Shown one piece after another: positions 34,826 through 46,406 of a stretch of DNA of 64,000 bases. Source of the stretch: Morinoia aosen (taxonomy: Eukaryota; Arthropoda; Malacostraca; Amphipoda; Talitridae). Made by a program: the position numbers and the translations under genes. Each line of letters opens with the position of its first letter. Position 1 is the first letter of the stretch. The notes under the pieces are model-generated. The model worked only from the letters and a program-made list of their open reading frames with translations. It was not told where the DNA came from and searched no databases. Location of the stretch: the NCBI GenBank assembly GCA_030386875.1, contig CM059558.1:10983501-11047500 (forward strand), read 5' to 3'.

Positions 34826-37105
34826 AGGGAAACTAAGCTTTTATTAGGTTAATTTAGTGTGTTTCTCAAGAGGAGTGCTATGTTACCTTTCGCAGTATGC
34901 TCTTATTTTCTCGCAAATATCTCGTAAAGCGTACGCGCTTAATACGAAATAACTCAAACGAATGAGTTAAGTTTCAGCTGAAGCTCTTAGGCTGATGTAA
35001 TCTCAAGCAGGCTGATTTTATCGATACCTTTAAATCGTTCATTTCATCGCAACGGGGAGAATATGTTTTGTATTAGATTGAAAGTAGCGTGTTCATTCTT
35101 GCTGTAGTGTTGAATTTTCTGTGTTTGTGTCTTTCCCTGGCTCTGAAAGAACGTCGTAAAAACGATGTTTTGGGAGGAACAAGTCTTGCCTTATTCTGTA
35201 GACAGTAGTGCGTTTCTTTCTTCAGACTTAACTTAAGGAATTAATTTTCTTGGTAGATTAGAGTAGGAAGTAATTGCTTCAGCACAAAAAAAATAGGCCG
35301 GCACATTGTATAACAAGAATGCGTCTCGTATAAGGAGCAAACGAAAGCGCGGACAATTAAGGAAAATTTACATGGAACACAAGTAATTATGCACAAGAAC
35401 GAAGAACAGACAGCAACGGCACGACATAGGGGATACATCGCACTTGTATTGGAAGTATTTAAAGGATTGAACAAATTCAAGCGTTGCAGTGAGAAACGAC
35501 GAAGACGAATGTATAGCTGGAATTTTGCATCATGTTTCGGAAAAATGCCGAAGGCACAAGTAATTACCTCGAAGCTGCTCGCGGTCGAGCTGTGGCTGAA
35601 CACATCGGTCGCTAACAAGCTAAGCCAGGAAGGACTTCTCGAGTAATTAGGACTCAATACTTCGGAGTGGATAGCACCACAGAGCAAACGAAGCATCACC
35701 ATGAGGATGGAAGAAGAAACGAAAATAATGGAGATAATATTTTAGGGTGCCTTGATGTATTAGCGTTCAAAAATGCTTCTATATAATAGGCACTCAAATA
35801 AAACAGTAACAATACTTTTATGTTATTGAGTATGGAAACTAACTTGAGTAACTGGGAATTTGCCTCGTGACATCAATGCTTAGCAAGGCATTCCTGAAAC
35901 TCGAACGCAAGTGTCCTGTGAAATTTTCTTAACTAGGCAAATAATCACATTGGAATACTGAAGCCGCATTTTGAGATTTTGAGGCATCTTTATTTATACG
36001 TGATATGTAAATTTAAAGAAATTACGTCGGATATAATTCGAATGAGACGTACGCTCTTCGAAAAATATTAACCCACGAAGTTCTCGCACAAATAGGAGTA
36101 TTGACTCGGAAAAATGGATGGAACATCATCGCGTGTCTACCAGAAAATTCTACGTCAACATCAAGGACTACGGATACGCATTCTACAGTGTACCACCGTG
36201 CATTGCTAAGGAATACACCTCGGATTCTTCAGGATTTCCTCGTAGGATTCAGGTCCTTATCGCGAATGGAGTCTGTATTGAATGAAATTTATCTACGCTT
36301 CAACTCGTATTTTATCAACGGAGAAAAATGAGTTCATGACAAGCCGACCCGCCTGATCAACGGGTTAGCGTAAATGAAAAATCTGATGATTGAAAGCGTT
36401 TGAATAAGCGTCTTAAAATGTAAGTGAAACATTGCATTTTACATGATTTAGTAGTAATTTGAATCGTCACAATGATCCATCTTACAGAACGGAATCGTGC
36501 AGTTAATGTGGTGTATAGAAATTTTAAATGAGTCTGGATATAGGACTCGCAATACTTCCTCCTGAAAATGAGTACCTATCAGCAACGCGTGTGTGAAGCT
36601 ATGAAATGCCAAAAGAAAAGCATGGAAGAAAAAGCAAATACAGTCAGCGAAACCAAAGGATTCAAGATCGAATCATTCATTGCAGCGTCAAGAAGTTGTG
36701 CAACAGAACATGCAAACGTAAATTGAAATCTACGAGATATAAAATCATCAATACTTAAGGATGTCTGGCGGTGTAGGAAATACGCCCGTGAAAATTTGTG
36801 AATGTGATTAGGGGTGAGTACTCAAGCATTTATAACGTAAATCACTTCGGCGGAACACAGATACATGGGTTAAATGAAGACGACACGATATATCATACTG
36901 TTGCTGATAGTAATGAATAAGATTCTTAATTGTAATATACCCTGTTTGCTGCGGAGTTAATTTTAGAATATAATGTGCTTAAGTAGAAGTTACCATGTGT
37001 GTCTTATGTTGGCTCCAGACTGCAGTAATCATTATTCAATAAATGGCTGCAAGCAAATAAAAAAAAATTGTCAGGCCAATTTTTTTTAACTGTAGGAGGG
37101 CGGTC
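34826..37105. other. Internal region of LTR element without readable genes
   Basis: Two plus-strand ORFs (35389-35646 and 36101-36331) lack any pol motif. This may be heavily decayed pol or a large-derivative type internal spacer. Confidence 0.4.
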
Positions 37106-37297
37106 TGTTAAGAATAATCAATTTTGCGAATTGAAGATGAGAATTTAGGAAAAATTTTAATTATGTGTTCTTTATATATCCTCGAATTTCTTGTGTGTTT
37201 AGGTATGTACTTGGAGGTGTGCCAATTCCTCTATTCCGAGAACCTGATCTTCTTACTAATGTAAATTAGTAAGGAGGCGTGACCTTTTCTCGTGATA
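37106..37297 (+). repeat. 3' LTR, internally deleted
   Basis: Matches the two ends of the left LTR and joins them at ATTATGTG|TTCTTTATATA. It is followed at once by TTAG. Confidence 0.8.
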
Positions 37298-38413
37298 TTA
37301 GCTTTCTTCATTCTGCTCATCTCTTTAACTTCGTCAGTAATCCAATCAGTCCGTTTTGGCTTTTTTTTTTGGTGACGTAAGGTGCACATTCGCCGAGAGC
37401 TGCTGTGAAGTTCTCGTTGAAGATGGACACTTGAATGTCAACATCTTCAGATTGCATCATTTTCTGGAATTCGGTGGACCTATCGAGTAGTTTTTGTTGA
37501 AATAGTTCTGCTGAATAGTGCCTTTTCGAGCGATAAGTCATTAAGCGGTATTTTTGTCTTTTTTTTGCAATATTAATTTCTCATTCTATAGAGTGGTGAT
37601 CGGAAATAGAAAGTGATATTACTGTACTAAGTATTGCAGTGGGATTATTTGTGATTGCTAGATCGAGGAGAGTTGCAGAGACTTTAGTGATGCGAGTTGA
37701 TTCTTTGACCATACGTGATAGGCTTAGTTTATACAATAGTTTGCTTAGCTGATTGTTTTTGTCCGTTGGGTCAACATTAAAATCTCCGAAAGCAAAGAAT
37801 GACTTTTTTGCCTGAAGGATTCCTTTGAAGGTTTCTTCAATGAAATCTAGTGTTAGATTTAGGGGAGACGATGGGTGCCGGTAAAGGCTGCCAATGATTA
37901 TTGATTTGTGTTCATTTATTTGCACTTCTAACCAAACCATTTCAATGCCTTTGCAAACTTTATTCGCCAGAAGTGAAGATGTTGAGTAAATTTCTTTCAC
38001 AAATATACAAGATCCACTACCTCGGCTGGTTTTACCGCCATCGTAGCGTTACAACACGTAATCAGGAATGTAAAAAATGAACTTTGGGTTCGTGAATCAA
38101 ACCATGTTTCTGAAACACACAAAATGTCAATTTCTTCAGTGAACAACATTACTCTGATTTCATCCAATTTACCATTCAGGCTTCGAGCATTTATATGCTT
38201 GATTTTGATTTTACCTATTTTAGCATTCTTTTTAAAGGTAGCAAAATTACTCTCGATGGGATCGTTCAGGGGATTTATCGATTTTATCTTCGTTGTCCAG
38301 GGTGTTTGGCCCAGCATCTGGCATGTAAGAAAGTTTACTATTTGGCTGGGCAGCGGCAGTCTGTCAAGATGAGGTAACCCCGGTCTGATTTTTGCCTTGT
38401 GTGACAAGAGCAC
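37298..38413 (-). pseudogene. CR1-like AP endonuclease (ORF2 N-terminus)
   Basis: The first catalytic block reads KHINARSLNGKLDEIRVM with SETWF. A frame change near 38050 follows, then the second piece (from 38000) has SLYRHPSSPLN, the catalytic FFAFGDFNVDP and SISDHHSIE. The third piece (37541-37317) reads to a 10-A tract near 37370, where a one-base shift leads into KRTDWITDEVKEM. The frame is then cut by the LTR element at 37301. Asn/Asp/His positions of the exonuclease-endonuclease-phosphatase fold are all visible. ORF2 may start at 38413, overlapping the end of ORF1 by about 50 bases in another frame. Confidence 0.85.
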
Positions 38414-39355
38414 TGTAGTGATCGTTTTTACGATGGAGCAGTAGTGGAGGGTTATTATTTGATAATTCTGAAAAGGGATCGACTGATATTTTCAAAACAC
38501 AATGATCCTGTTCATCCAGGACGAGAAGTTTTTGGCCTGTCACATTTGAAATGATTAGTGGTATAAGGTCTACAGCAGCTTGATATAATGTTTGTCGTCA
38601 TTGTATTTATCTATGAGGTTTTGCATGTCTCCACTGTTCTTGTCAACAAACTTAGCGTATGTGCTGTTGTTTGCTTTACTCTCTGTTTTGATTTCAGCCA
38701 TTAAGGAATTGTAATTCCATTTTGATGCTGGTTGTTTAGTAAGTAGATGAGCTACTGCATGGGAAAGGCAGTGTCCATCGGCTTTGGTGGGAATCAGCTC
38801 TATTTTCCATGATCGTTTCAATTCATCCATTGTGGAATTCATGCGTTCACAAATAGGGCTGCATATGTTTTTTTTCGTACTTATTCCATCATTAAGAGGT
38901 TCTGAGAGGTGCGGGGAATTAACGTTTTTCTGGCTCTGCATGGGCCGGCTGTGGTGACTTCTTGCATTGGGATTTGCAGAGAACTGAGAAATGCTCGTGT
39001 CAATTCTATTTTTCTGGTGATGATTGTGCATGTAGTTGGGTAGTGGATTTTCCATCGATTGTCGACTGCAATTTTGCAGCGACTTCACTCTTCATGTTGA
39101 TTTCACTGCTTCCGAGTATGTGATTGGATGTTGATTTATACTCGTGTCTAAGAGGGGCTTTTCATCCGCTATATCAGCATCGGATAGCAATGAAAACCTG
39201 TTTTTTGTAGGCACTCTGCAGTTGTTTGTGGCAGCGGGAAGAGAGGGCTTGTTATACGAGGGCAAACATCGGGAGGATAGGGGAGGAGAGGGTTAGTTAG
39301 ATGAAAGCAAACATCGATTAATGCTGCTGGAGGTTTCACGTGGAAAAACGGTCAA
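38364..39355 (-). pseudogene. CR1-like ORF1 with OTU-like cysteine protease domain
   Basis: The upstream part has a KNRFSLLSDAD segment. In-frame stops lie at about 39077 and near 39300. From 39088 the product reads into WKIELIPTKADGHCLSHAVA, the OTU catalytic Asp-Gly-x-Cys block. It continues through YAKFVDKNSGDM and DDKHYIKLL. A frame shift near 38575 leads to VDLIPLIISNVTGQKLLVLD and then KNDHYSAL, the OTU His block, ending at a TGA at 38364. The two OTU motifs are the right distance apart and on the expected sides of a beta-rich region. Cysteine and histidine are present, so the domain was plausibly active before the breaks. The role in the element is unknown. Confidence 0.7.
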
Positions 39356-39396
39356 CTTAGAACAATCATTCAACTCAATCTGCTGTTTTGCATAAT

Positions 39397-39819
39397 CAAA
39401 GCTGGGCGTTATCGCGATAAATTATCGCGAAAGTTTATCGCGATAACGATTTCGGGTTATCGGTTATCCGATAATTTTTTTCCCCGAGTTATCGATTTAT
39501 CGGTATCGTCGATACTTTTGGTTCCAAACTATCGAAAATCGGTAATTTCAGTTTTTCCCGCTGGGATTCGACATGACGGGGCGAGACGAGTTCGGGACAG
39601 GAACTATACGTGTAGGATGTACTTGATATGCTGTAATAAGGTGTACGTGTACGTGTTATGGTGTACGTGTTATGGTGTCAGAGGTCAAGTCCCTGATGGA
39701 GAGGAAGGTGGAGTAGTTCTTGCGGCGTGCTGACCTGAAAACCGCCAGCAGCAGCGATGACATGGAGACGGATGACTACTACGCCAGCATTTGTGATGAG
39801 GAGGATGACACTGGGGGTC
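39397..39819 (+). mobile_element. hAT-like 5' end fragment
   Basis: Begins CAAAGCTGGGCGTTATCGCG and continues with dense ATCGCGATAA/TTATCGRTTATCG repeats, as in some hAT termini. An acidic reading (SSSDDMETDDYYASICDEED) follows at about 39735-39810. No matching right end is seen. The fragment runs directly into a LINE 3' end at about 39820. Confidence 0.4.
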
Positions 39820-39946
39820 ATCACAGGTCTACTCTCTCAGTTTCTGGAGCGTTTTTGTGGAACAAGCTTCCCCAGCATATCAAAAACTCTAAAACTGTAA
39901 AAGAATTTAGAATAAATGTGTCACGTCATTTTGCATCTCTGTCATA
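39820..39946 (+). pseudogene. CR1/L2-type RT C-terminal scrap
   Basis: The plus-strand reading LSVSGAFLWNKLPQHIKNSK, then TVKEFRINVSRHF and a stop, matches the terminal block of the 28.8-kb RT (LSPSGALLWNKLPLSI) with many changes, so it comes from a different subfamily. About 40 codons are left, followed by possible 3' UTR. Confidence 0.7.
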
Positions 39947-41570
39947 GAGCCTGCAGCATTTCGGTGTGAATTTCCCATCTACCAGAAATTTAAATTTTTC
40001 TCAACTTTTTGTTAGAAAATTAGAAACTATTTCATTTTACGTTTGCAAAGCCATTCTAATATTCATCTTACTTATTTCTGCCGACAATAGTGAGCACCAC
40101 AGCCGTCAGTTCAATGCAGAAGAACGAACGTTTTTTCCATAAATAGGAGTATTTCCTCATCTTTATTTTGTAATTTTATTTTATTTTTCTCTTTTCTGTA
40201 TTAATATTTAACGTCCGTATGACAAACACACCCTGAAATACATTTTGTGTGTACACCAATATACATGTTTATAGATGTGAGGGTTGTGAAAAGTTTTTAA
40301 TGAACTAAATTTTGGCTAACGTTGTCTCGCTATTTCAAAATCATTCTCGAAGATGTTTTCTATCGATTTCGGCTGAGCAGTGGGAGGGGGTAATTTAAGC
40401 CTTTCATTTAGTCTTTTTATATTTTTCCGTGCGTTCAGCGCGCACTAGCACTGAACTTTCAAATCGGAAAAAACTCTAAATTTCTGTAAATAAAATTATC
40501 ACTTTGGACCATTGCTTAATCTACCAAAATGTGCCAAATTTTGTAAATATTCGCCACTCAGATGTGATATCCGGCCACAATGTTACTCCATTTTATCCCA
40601 TGTACACATGTCCGTATGATGCTGAAGAGTTGTGTTGTTTCTTGACTGTAACCTGAGTTTTCTTGAAAATTTCTATGAAGAAATTAAAAACCAGTCCATT
40701 TTTACGTTTTTCGAAGTCTTCTTTTCCTTACAGGTTTTTTTTCCGAATAATTTCTTAGGATTACAGTGAGCTCAACTGTCATTTTCGGTGCAGTAGATGG
40801 TAGGTTGTTTTTATCTTTTATTTTAAATATGTATTTTTTTCTTTTATTTCATTTTCAATAGGTAATATATATTAATATGTGTGTGTACGTATGCAGGTAT
40901 ATATATATCTAAATGAATAGATATACATGTTTCTATTTCATTTCTTTACGCAAAATCAATCCGGTTAATACATTGATTGCACTAGCGAAATGATTCAAAA
41001 ATAGATCTATCACTTCCCCAGAGGGCGCTTCTGTGAATCGGATTAATGACAAACACAATTCATGAAATAAAGCGCAATTTCAACATGTAAATCATGGTAA
41101 AATTTCTTTCTGTCCGTATGTTGTACAAGCTACGAATTTTGATGTTGAGTAAATATTTGTTTACGCATTTCTGCCAAAATTTTGTAGATATTTGTCAATC
41201 ATGAGTGGTAACTGGCTTACACTGTATCTCCATTTTATCCCATGCACCCATGTCCGCATGATGTCGCAGAGAATATCGAGAAGATTTGAAATATGTTTTT
41301 TTTGTTGTTGTTGTTCCTCGGTGTTAACTTCAGTTTTCTTAAAATTTATTTTAGGAAATTAAAAAACGATTTCATTTTACGTTTTCGAAGTCCTTTTTCA
41401 ATTACTCATTTTTCCTCAGGTTATTTCTCACGATTCATCAGAGCTTTGGCTGCCATTTTAAATATCGAATGAGCAAGATTGTTTTTCATGTTTATTAGCA
41501 TTTCTCTGATATTCATTTTCAATACGTATATATATGAATATGTGTGTTAGTATGTGCATGGGTACATGTA
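39947..41570. repeat. Degenerate direct repeat, about 650-bp period
   Basis: Blocks at about 40506-40925 and 41158-41570 align in the same order: CCAAAATxTGxCAAATTTTGTA, CTCCATTTTATCCCATG, CATGTCCGTATGATG, AATTAAAAAxCGATTTCATTTTACG, and finally ATTTTCAATAxGTATATAT. A weaker partial unit begins near 39990. Non-coding. Confidence 0.6.
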
Positions 41571-41789
41571 TGTGTGAGCACGCAAACATGAATGTCTATG
41601 TATCAGTGTACACATGCACACGTTTTGCACATATATATAAGCACATCCCAAGTAGAATCTGTCCTGGGCCCCATGTGGGGCCAATGTGGTTTTTGTCCAC
41701 GTGGTTTGCCCATGTGGGGCCTGTGTTTTTTTTGGAAAAAAAGCCCAGGTGGGCTTTACATGGGTATTTTCTGGGCAAACCACTGGGTA

Positions 41790-42355
41790 ACCCAGGTTTT
41801 GCCCAAATGTTCCCCACGTGTTTTTCCCACATGTCCTCCATGTGTTTTGCCCGCATGCTTTCTATGTGTTTTTCCCGTATGTTTCCCATGTTTTTTGCCC
41901 ACATGTCCTCCATGTGTTTTGCCCACTTGTCCGCGATGTGTTTTGCCCGCATGCTTTCTATTTGTTTTTCCCGTATGTTTCCCATGTTTTTTGCCCACAT
42001 GTCCTCCATGTGTTTTGCCCGCATCCTTTCTATGCGTTTTTCCCGTATGTTCCCCATGTTTTTTGCCCAGATGTCCTCCATGTGTTTTGCCCACTTGTCC
42101 GCGATGTGTTTTGCCCACTTGTCCTCCATGTGTTTTTCTCACATGCCTACTATATATGTTGTGCCCATATATGCCCCCGTCTGTTTTACCCCACGTATCC
42201 CCAGATTATTTTACCTCAATATTGCATGCCTTGTGTGTTTAATTTCACATTTCCTGTCTATTTTACCTCACATATTTCGTCTGTTTTACGACACATATCC
42301 CGTCTATTTAACCCCACATATATATCCCCTGTCTGTTTTACACAACATATCAGTG
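41790..42355. repeat. 24-bp minisatellite with higher-order pattern
   Basis: About 13 clear units of 24 bp of the type TGTTTTGCCCACATGTCCTC plus CATG span about 41815-42150. They fall into four subtypes that recur in a patterned order. Flanking units (41640-41815 and 42150-42355) are progressively diverged. Because 24 is a multiple of three and the units lack stops, three plus-strand and two minus-strand frames stay open, giving ORFs of 128-298 codons that I do not regard as genes. Confidence 0.85.
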
Positions 42356-43280
42356 TCTAAGTCAGGTTCTGAGCACACTCTCAGAAGTTACACAATCTTC
42401 CGCCTAGTCACATTAAAGGCTTCTACTTGATATGTTCAGGGGGCAGTCACTTGGAGCAACAGATGATCTGTACGGCTATTCTTAATTAATTTCTCGCTCT
42501 TTATTCATGATGATGATCGCTATAGCACTCGACAGTCTTCTCTGGAGCTCTTCGACGATGAAATTTGTTTTTTAACCCCATTCCTACAATCTGAGTGTGA
42601 GAAAAACTCAAAAATATGAAACTAAGACTGAAATTATGCTTTGCGTTTTCTTCAAGTACTCAAACTCCAGTGTATTATCGTCCAAAATGACTGGTATAGC
42701 GGAGCAGAACAGAAGTTTTAATGTAAAAAAAAAATAGATGCCAACATAAATGAAAATGCATAAGCGTTGATAGTATCAACTCACCCGAGCAAATCATGCA
42801 GAAATAGCGCATGCAGAGTCATGGCACTGTTGATCCAACGAATTGAACTGCATAGATGTCCACAGTGGGAGCAGAAAAATTTGAGGGGTCCGATATGATG
42901 CCATGCAAAATATCAAGACGCACTTCACACGGACATGATGTTCATACACAGGATCATCTGAAAATACCAATTGTAAATTAATATTCGGAGGCCTAGTTGT
43001 ACTGAAACAGTGAATACATACCCACTCAATTTGCATCTATTGCTATGATATTGAAGCAGAAGATTTACAATTTCACGATCAATCTCTCATTACCCAATAC
43101 TTCGAGGGAAATGTTGAAAACTTTTTTATGGAGGGGCTGTCACAAGTGATGAAGGAAATCATCAGTAAACTTTTGATATTTACTATGCAATCAATTTTGC
43201 ATGGGAACCTGTCTCCTTCTTTGTATTTGTGACTGGCCTCGTTATGCATGCCGTGGAAGCTGCTTGAAACAGCAAAACAC
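42356..43280. other. No gene supported
   Basis: An 80-codon minus ORF (42794-43036) has mixed composition but no motif and no convincing splice sites. The rest is stop-rich. Confidence 0.35.
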
Positions 43281-43430
43281 GTCCCCCCAAGATGCCATAT
43301 TTTGTTAAAAAATTTTTCAATAAGATTACGGACTCAATTTAAATGACAGAATTATCTTTAACAGTAGTAAATTCCATATTATGGCATATCAGTATTAAAG
43401 GGTATCACGGCAGCCTTCACCGCTCATTGT
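43281..43430. repeat. CCCCCC-ended repeat family, copy C
   Basis: GTCCCCCCAAGATGCCATAT on the left. ATGCCATA (43292-43299) is matched inverted by TATGGCAT (43380-43387). The tail AGTATTAAAGGGTATCACGG plus CTCATTGTTGCA matches copies A and B. Confidence 0.55.
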
Positions 43431-45332
43431 TGCATGTTTTAGAGATAAATTTATGAATAAATTATTCATAAACAGTTTATGAAAAAATTATTCATAAACA
43501 TACCTCCAGGCTGATTATACGAGACAATATTAGAAGTTATTAAAATTGATCGAAAAAGTTTGACTCGAAAAGTTTGACTTATTCTGGTCGAAAAAGTTTG
43601 ACTTATTCTGGTAAGTAATTTACACTCGTAAATCCACACATCTTGTTGAAAACTAATACCCTTTCGATGTCACTTAATTCTCTTTTGCATGGTCATGGAC
43701 AACATTCTCTTGGGTTATATTTCAAGTTAAAGATTCTCATCTAATTGCTAATGTTGTGATAGCCATCGAATGCACAAAAAAACATAATTAAAGCGAGATT
43801 CTAGTGATCGTGCAGTTAATTGTTTTATACAAAATACAAGAACGGCGCCGGCACCAAACAACGCATTCATATGCTACGATACCTTCTACCATGAAAAAGC
43901 AATTTGCTTCTCTCCAATCTTCTTTTTGTTAATCGTTAACGTTCTAATTGATATAATCAGCCGAACGGCCATCTGAGGTCTATTTTGTATTTCTTGCATT
44001 CCAGAAAAAGAAGATTTAGGGGATCATAGAGAAGACTTAGATTTTATAAATTCATTACAGTAAAGCTATTTCATAAGAGCACGGAACTCTGGTGAAACCA
44101 CTCGATGTATGAGTTAATAGTTTCTAAGTAATGATCTACTAACTTCCATCCAGAAGTATTTATACACAATTCTTTATGTGTTGATATGCTGTAGTCCAAG
44201 TATTTATAGTCCTAGTATTAGGCTGCCTCTTAAATTCTGTTACAAGGAAAACCTTTCAATGATGTTCGTATGAGTATTTTATTATTTCATAAGCTAAGTT
44301 GAGTGCTAAAATGTAAAGCTATTCATGTGAATATCATATACTTTTTTCGGTAACAGAAGTTTTGGGGCAACCTAGTTGTAAAAAATTGACTAGCTATCAA
44401 GATGCCATAGGTTGCTGAAATGCAAGATGAGTAAGGGTTATTAATTTTATGGGTAGGAAAAAAGTCCGTTGCAAAAAATGTATGAAATGAAATCATACAT
44501 GACAGAAACGCTTTCTCATGCAATAAAGTAACTAAAAAGGTGGTAATAATCAAAATATATCTAAAAATGGGATTTTCTCATATGAGTGATGCAATATTTC
44601 TATTTATACTGGATTTTTGAGAGAATATGAGGACAAATACAGGATAAAAAGGGCATGAATCTCCAGAAAGAGAATTTGTAGCAGACCTAAATAATAAACT
44701 TTTTTTAACGTTGAGAATTTCACAAAGGACTCCGCAAAAAAACTAAAACTACCTGAAAAAATCATGACGGAATTGAAAAACACTCACAGAATCAAAGAAG
44801 CACCATGAAAAATTACATAGGAGTTAGCCAAGTGCTAAAATATTCCGTTTTATTGAGCGAAAAGCATCTTTGCTCACCTTCCTTTTGTAAGTTCTATAAC
44901 TAGTGAATAAAGAGAGCACAAATATAAAATGTTGATAACATCTGAAATCAAAAAATTCTATTGTAGATACCAGAACAGAGATAATATATTTGATTCGTAT
45001 ATTCGAGAAATCACAGATGCGTCAGAGATCCGTCGTTACAAATAGCCACAAACAGAAAAATACAAAATATTCATGCATTCATTTATGTGCCTGACATTTT
45101 ACTCAACTAGTGACATCAACTTCTCACATATATACAAATAGCAAACACACGCAACTTATTTCTACTATCACTCAAATCTTCGGCTAACCGTACAAAATTA
45201 GAAATGACTCCACTCTCGCATTTGCTTCCACTCGTATCTAAAAAATTTGGACGAAAACATTATCTTTTGCAATTTCAGTTGGATTTTATATTATTAGTTA
45301 GTTTAAGCCTCCCTATCTGCAACAAAGGCTAT
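43431..45332. other. No gene seen; small tandem repeats
   Basis: TCGAAAAAGTTTGACTTATT plus CTGG occurs as about 2.5 tandem units at 43555-43615. TTATTCATAAAC repeats lie at 43450-43500. Otherwise AT-rich without recognisable coding. Confidence 0.4.
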
Positions 45333-45640
45333 CCAAGGAGAGGAATGAAGAAGGCACCATTTAGTATGGAGTTAAGGCAACGCGGAATCTACACAGAAAA
45401 GGCACAGAAACAGAAAGCTAAGAAAGAAGATCATGAAACAAGAAAAAGTTGAAGAAGAAATTAGTCGGTGCTGAAAACCAGGACAGCAGTGAACCGAAAA
45501 AGATGGTCCGTAACAAAACAAAAACCTATTCTATTTTAACGAAAAGAAAGCCTACCTAACCTTTAGCTCAGGCCCTTACATAGTCCCCCTGGGAGCGCTA
45601 ATTCCCACAGATATTGCATTTTCAGTTTTTCCACACCTCA
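45333..45640. repeat. GGACAGCAGTGAACCG repeat family, copy 1
   Basis: Shares with 62515-62835, in the same order, AGTATGGAGTT, ACGCGGAATCTA, GGACAGCAGTGAACCG, GATGGTCCGTAACAAAACAA, CCTAACCTTTAGCTC and CCCCCTGGGAGCGCTAATTC. Non-coding, and probably a short non-autonomous element. Partial copies lie at 46690-46972, 50040-50232 and 52648-52712. Confidence 0.7.
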
Positions 45641-45705
45641 TACCATCGCAAGCCATAAATTATACTAATTGTATTGACATACTCTTTGACATTCATTCTC
45701 ATTTT

Positions 45706-45984
45706 CTAACACATGTCTGCAACTAAAGAGACAATTTGTAGTACAACCCTTTCACAAATCACTAATTGATTAATGTAGAGTCTGTTTGTTTTGCTTCTGT
45801 AAAAAAATTCTTTATAGATCTGAGCATCTTTCTGATCTACAAATGAAGTCAATGTATGTGCAAGTAAATATGCTAAGCAATCTAATTTACCCGAAATTAA
45901 TTTCAATCTTTGATTCGTGCTCCTCAGAAAGCATATTTTCTTTCCAACCATGAACTGATTATCTCCAATTTCTGGACCTTTCAA
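45706..45984 (-). pseudogene. Unassigned ORF, faint tnp2-like resemblance
   Basis: A 92-codon minus-strand ORF of ordinary composition with KGPEIGDNQFMVGKK, LTSFVDQKDAQIYKEFF and LQIVSLVADMC. The last two stretches are reminiscent of the FVxxxxxIYG and SLIHLxxDV region of tnp2-like transposases, but the middle does not fit. I would not assign it without a search. The order relative to 48922-49470 is wrong for one collinear gene. Confidence 0.25.
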
Positions 45985-46076
45985 AACTGTTGAAGTTCAT
46001 GCCGTTATAAAAATTTCACGAAATCACGAATCATTTTACTAAAACTCTTTAGTCAATAAAGTGCTTCACAAACGTT

Positions 46077-46406
46077 AGTTTATAAAATGTAACGTTTCAA
46101 TGTTACAAACACAATCATCAGGCTGAAAAGAACAAGCAATTTTCTTGTTACATATGTAAAATGAAAACAATTAAAGTAGACAGAACTATTCTCATTGTTA
46201 GTATGATTCACGGGATGTTCAATAGAGAACTATAGTTACACATTTAGACTAGAGACGATTGCACAGGTCTAAATGAGTAACCATAGTACAACATTAGAAC
46301 ATCTTGTCGATGTTAATGTGAATGTGAAACTATGAATAAAAATTACTTGTTCTTTTCAGCATGTTTATGATGTTTGTTATATCAAAACATTCTATTTTAT
46401 AAACTG
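46077..46406. mobile_element. PLE-derived short unit with inverted ends
   Basis: Left repeat 46077-46137 and right repeat 46345-46406 are inverted copies (CTTGTTCTTTTCAGC and TTTATAAACT shared, with mismatches in the middle). On the minus strand the left repeat reads CCTGATGATTG...GAAACGTTAC, the same CTGATGA...GAAACG layout as the 52.4- and 57.3-kb PLE ends. No coding is left between them (about 207 bp). PLE origin is inferred from this motif. Confidence 0.5.

Larger units (their letters stand above)
32218..37297 (+). mobile_element. LTR retrotransposon, gag-only remnant, TTAG target duplication
   Basis: LTRs at 32218-33887 (TGTAAAGAATAATC...CGTGACA) and 37106-37297 (TGTTAAGAATAATC...CGTGATA) flank about 3.2 kb. 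A 4-bp duplication TTAG sits at 32214-32217 and 37298-37301, consistent with Ty3/gypsy. A purine-rich tract (TAGGAGGGCGGTC) precedes the 3' LTR. Only a Gag-like ORF is readable (34316-34825); pol is not found in 34830-37105. The right LTR is about 1.48 kb shorter than the left. The insertion interrupts the minus-strand CR1-like LINE. Confidence 0.85.
28790..39390 (-). mobile_element. CR1-like non-LTR retrotransposon, split by two insertions
   Basis: On the minus strand the pieces read in order: ORF1 with OTU-like domain (39355-38364), AP endonuclease (about 38413 to 37298), a short linker (32217-32135), and RT to 3' end (30683-28851). The coding frame resumes across each insertion (32135-37301 and 30684-32134), so this was one element. 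At the LTR-element junction the frame resumes after removing one TTAG copy. All domains carry stops or frame shifts. Both ends are approximate. Confidence 0.85.

Noticed and set aside
41534..42430. 298-codon plus-strand ORF
   Set aside because: Translation of a 24-bp minisatellite. Other frames on both strands are equally open, so length is no evidence of coding.
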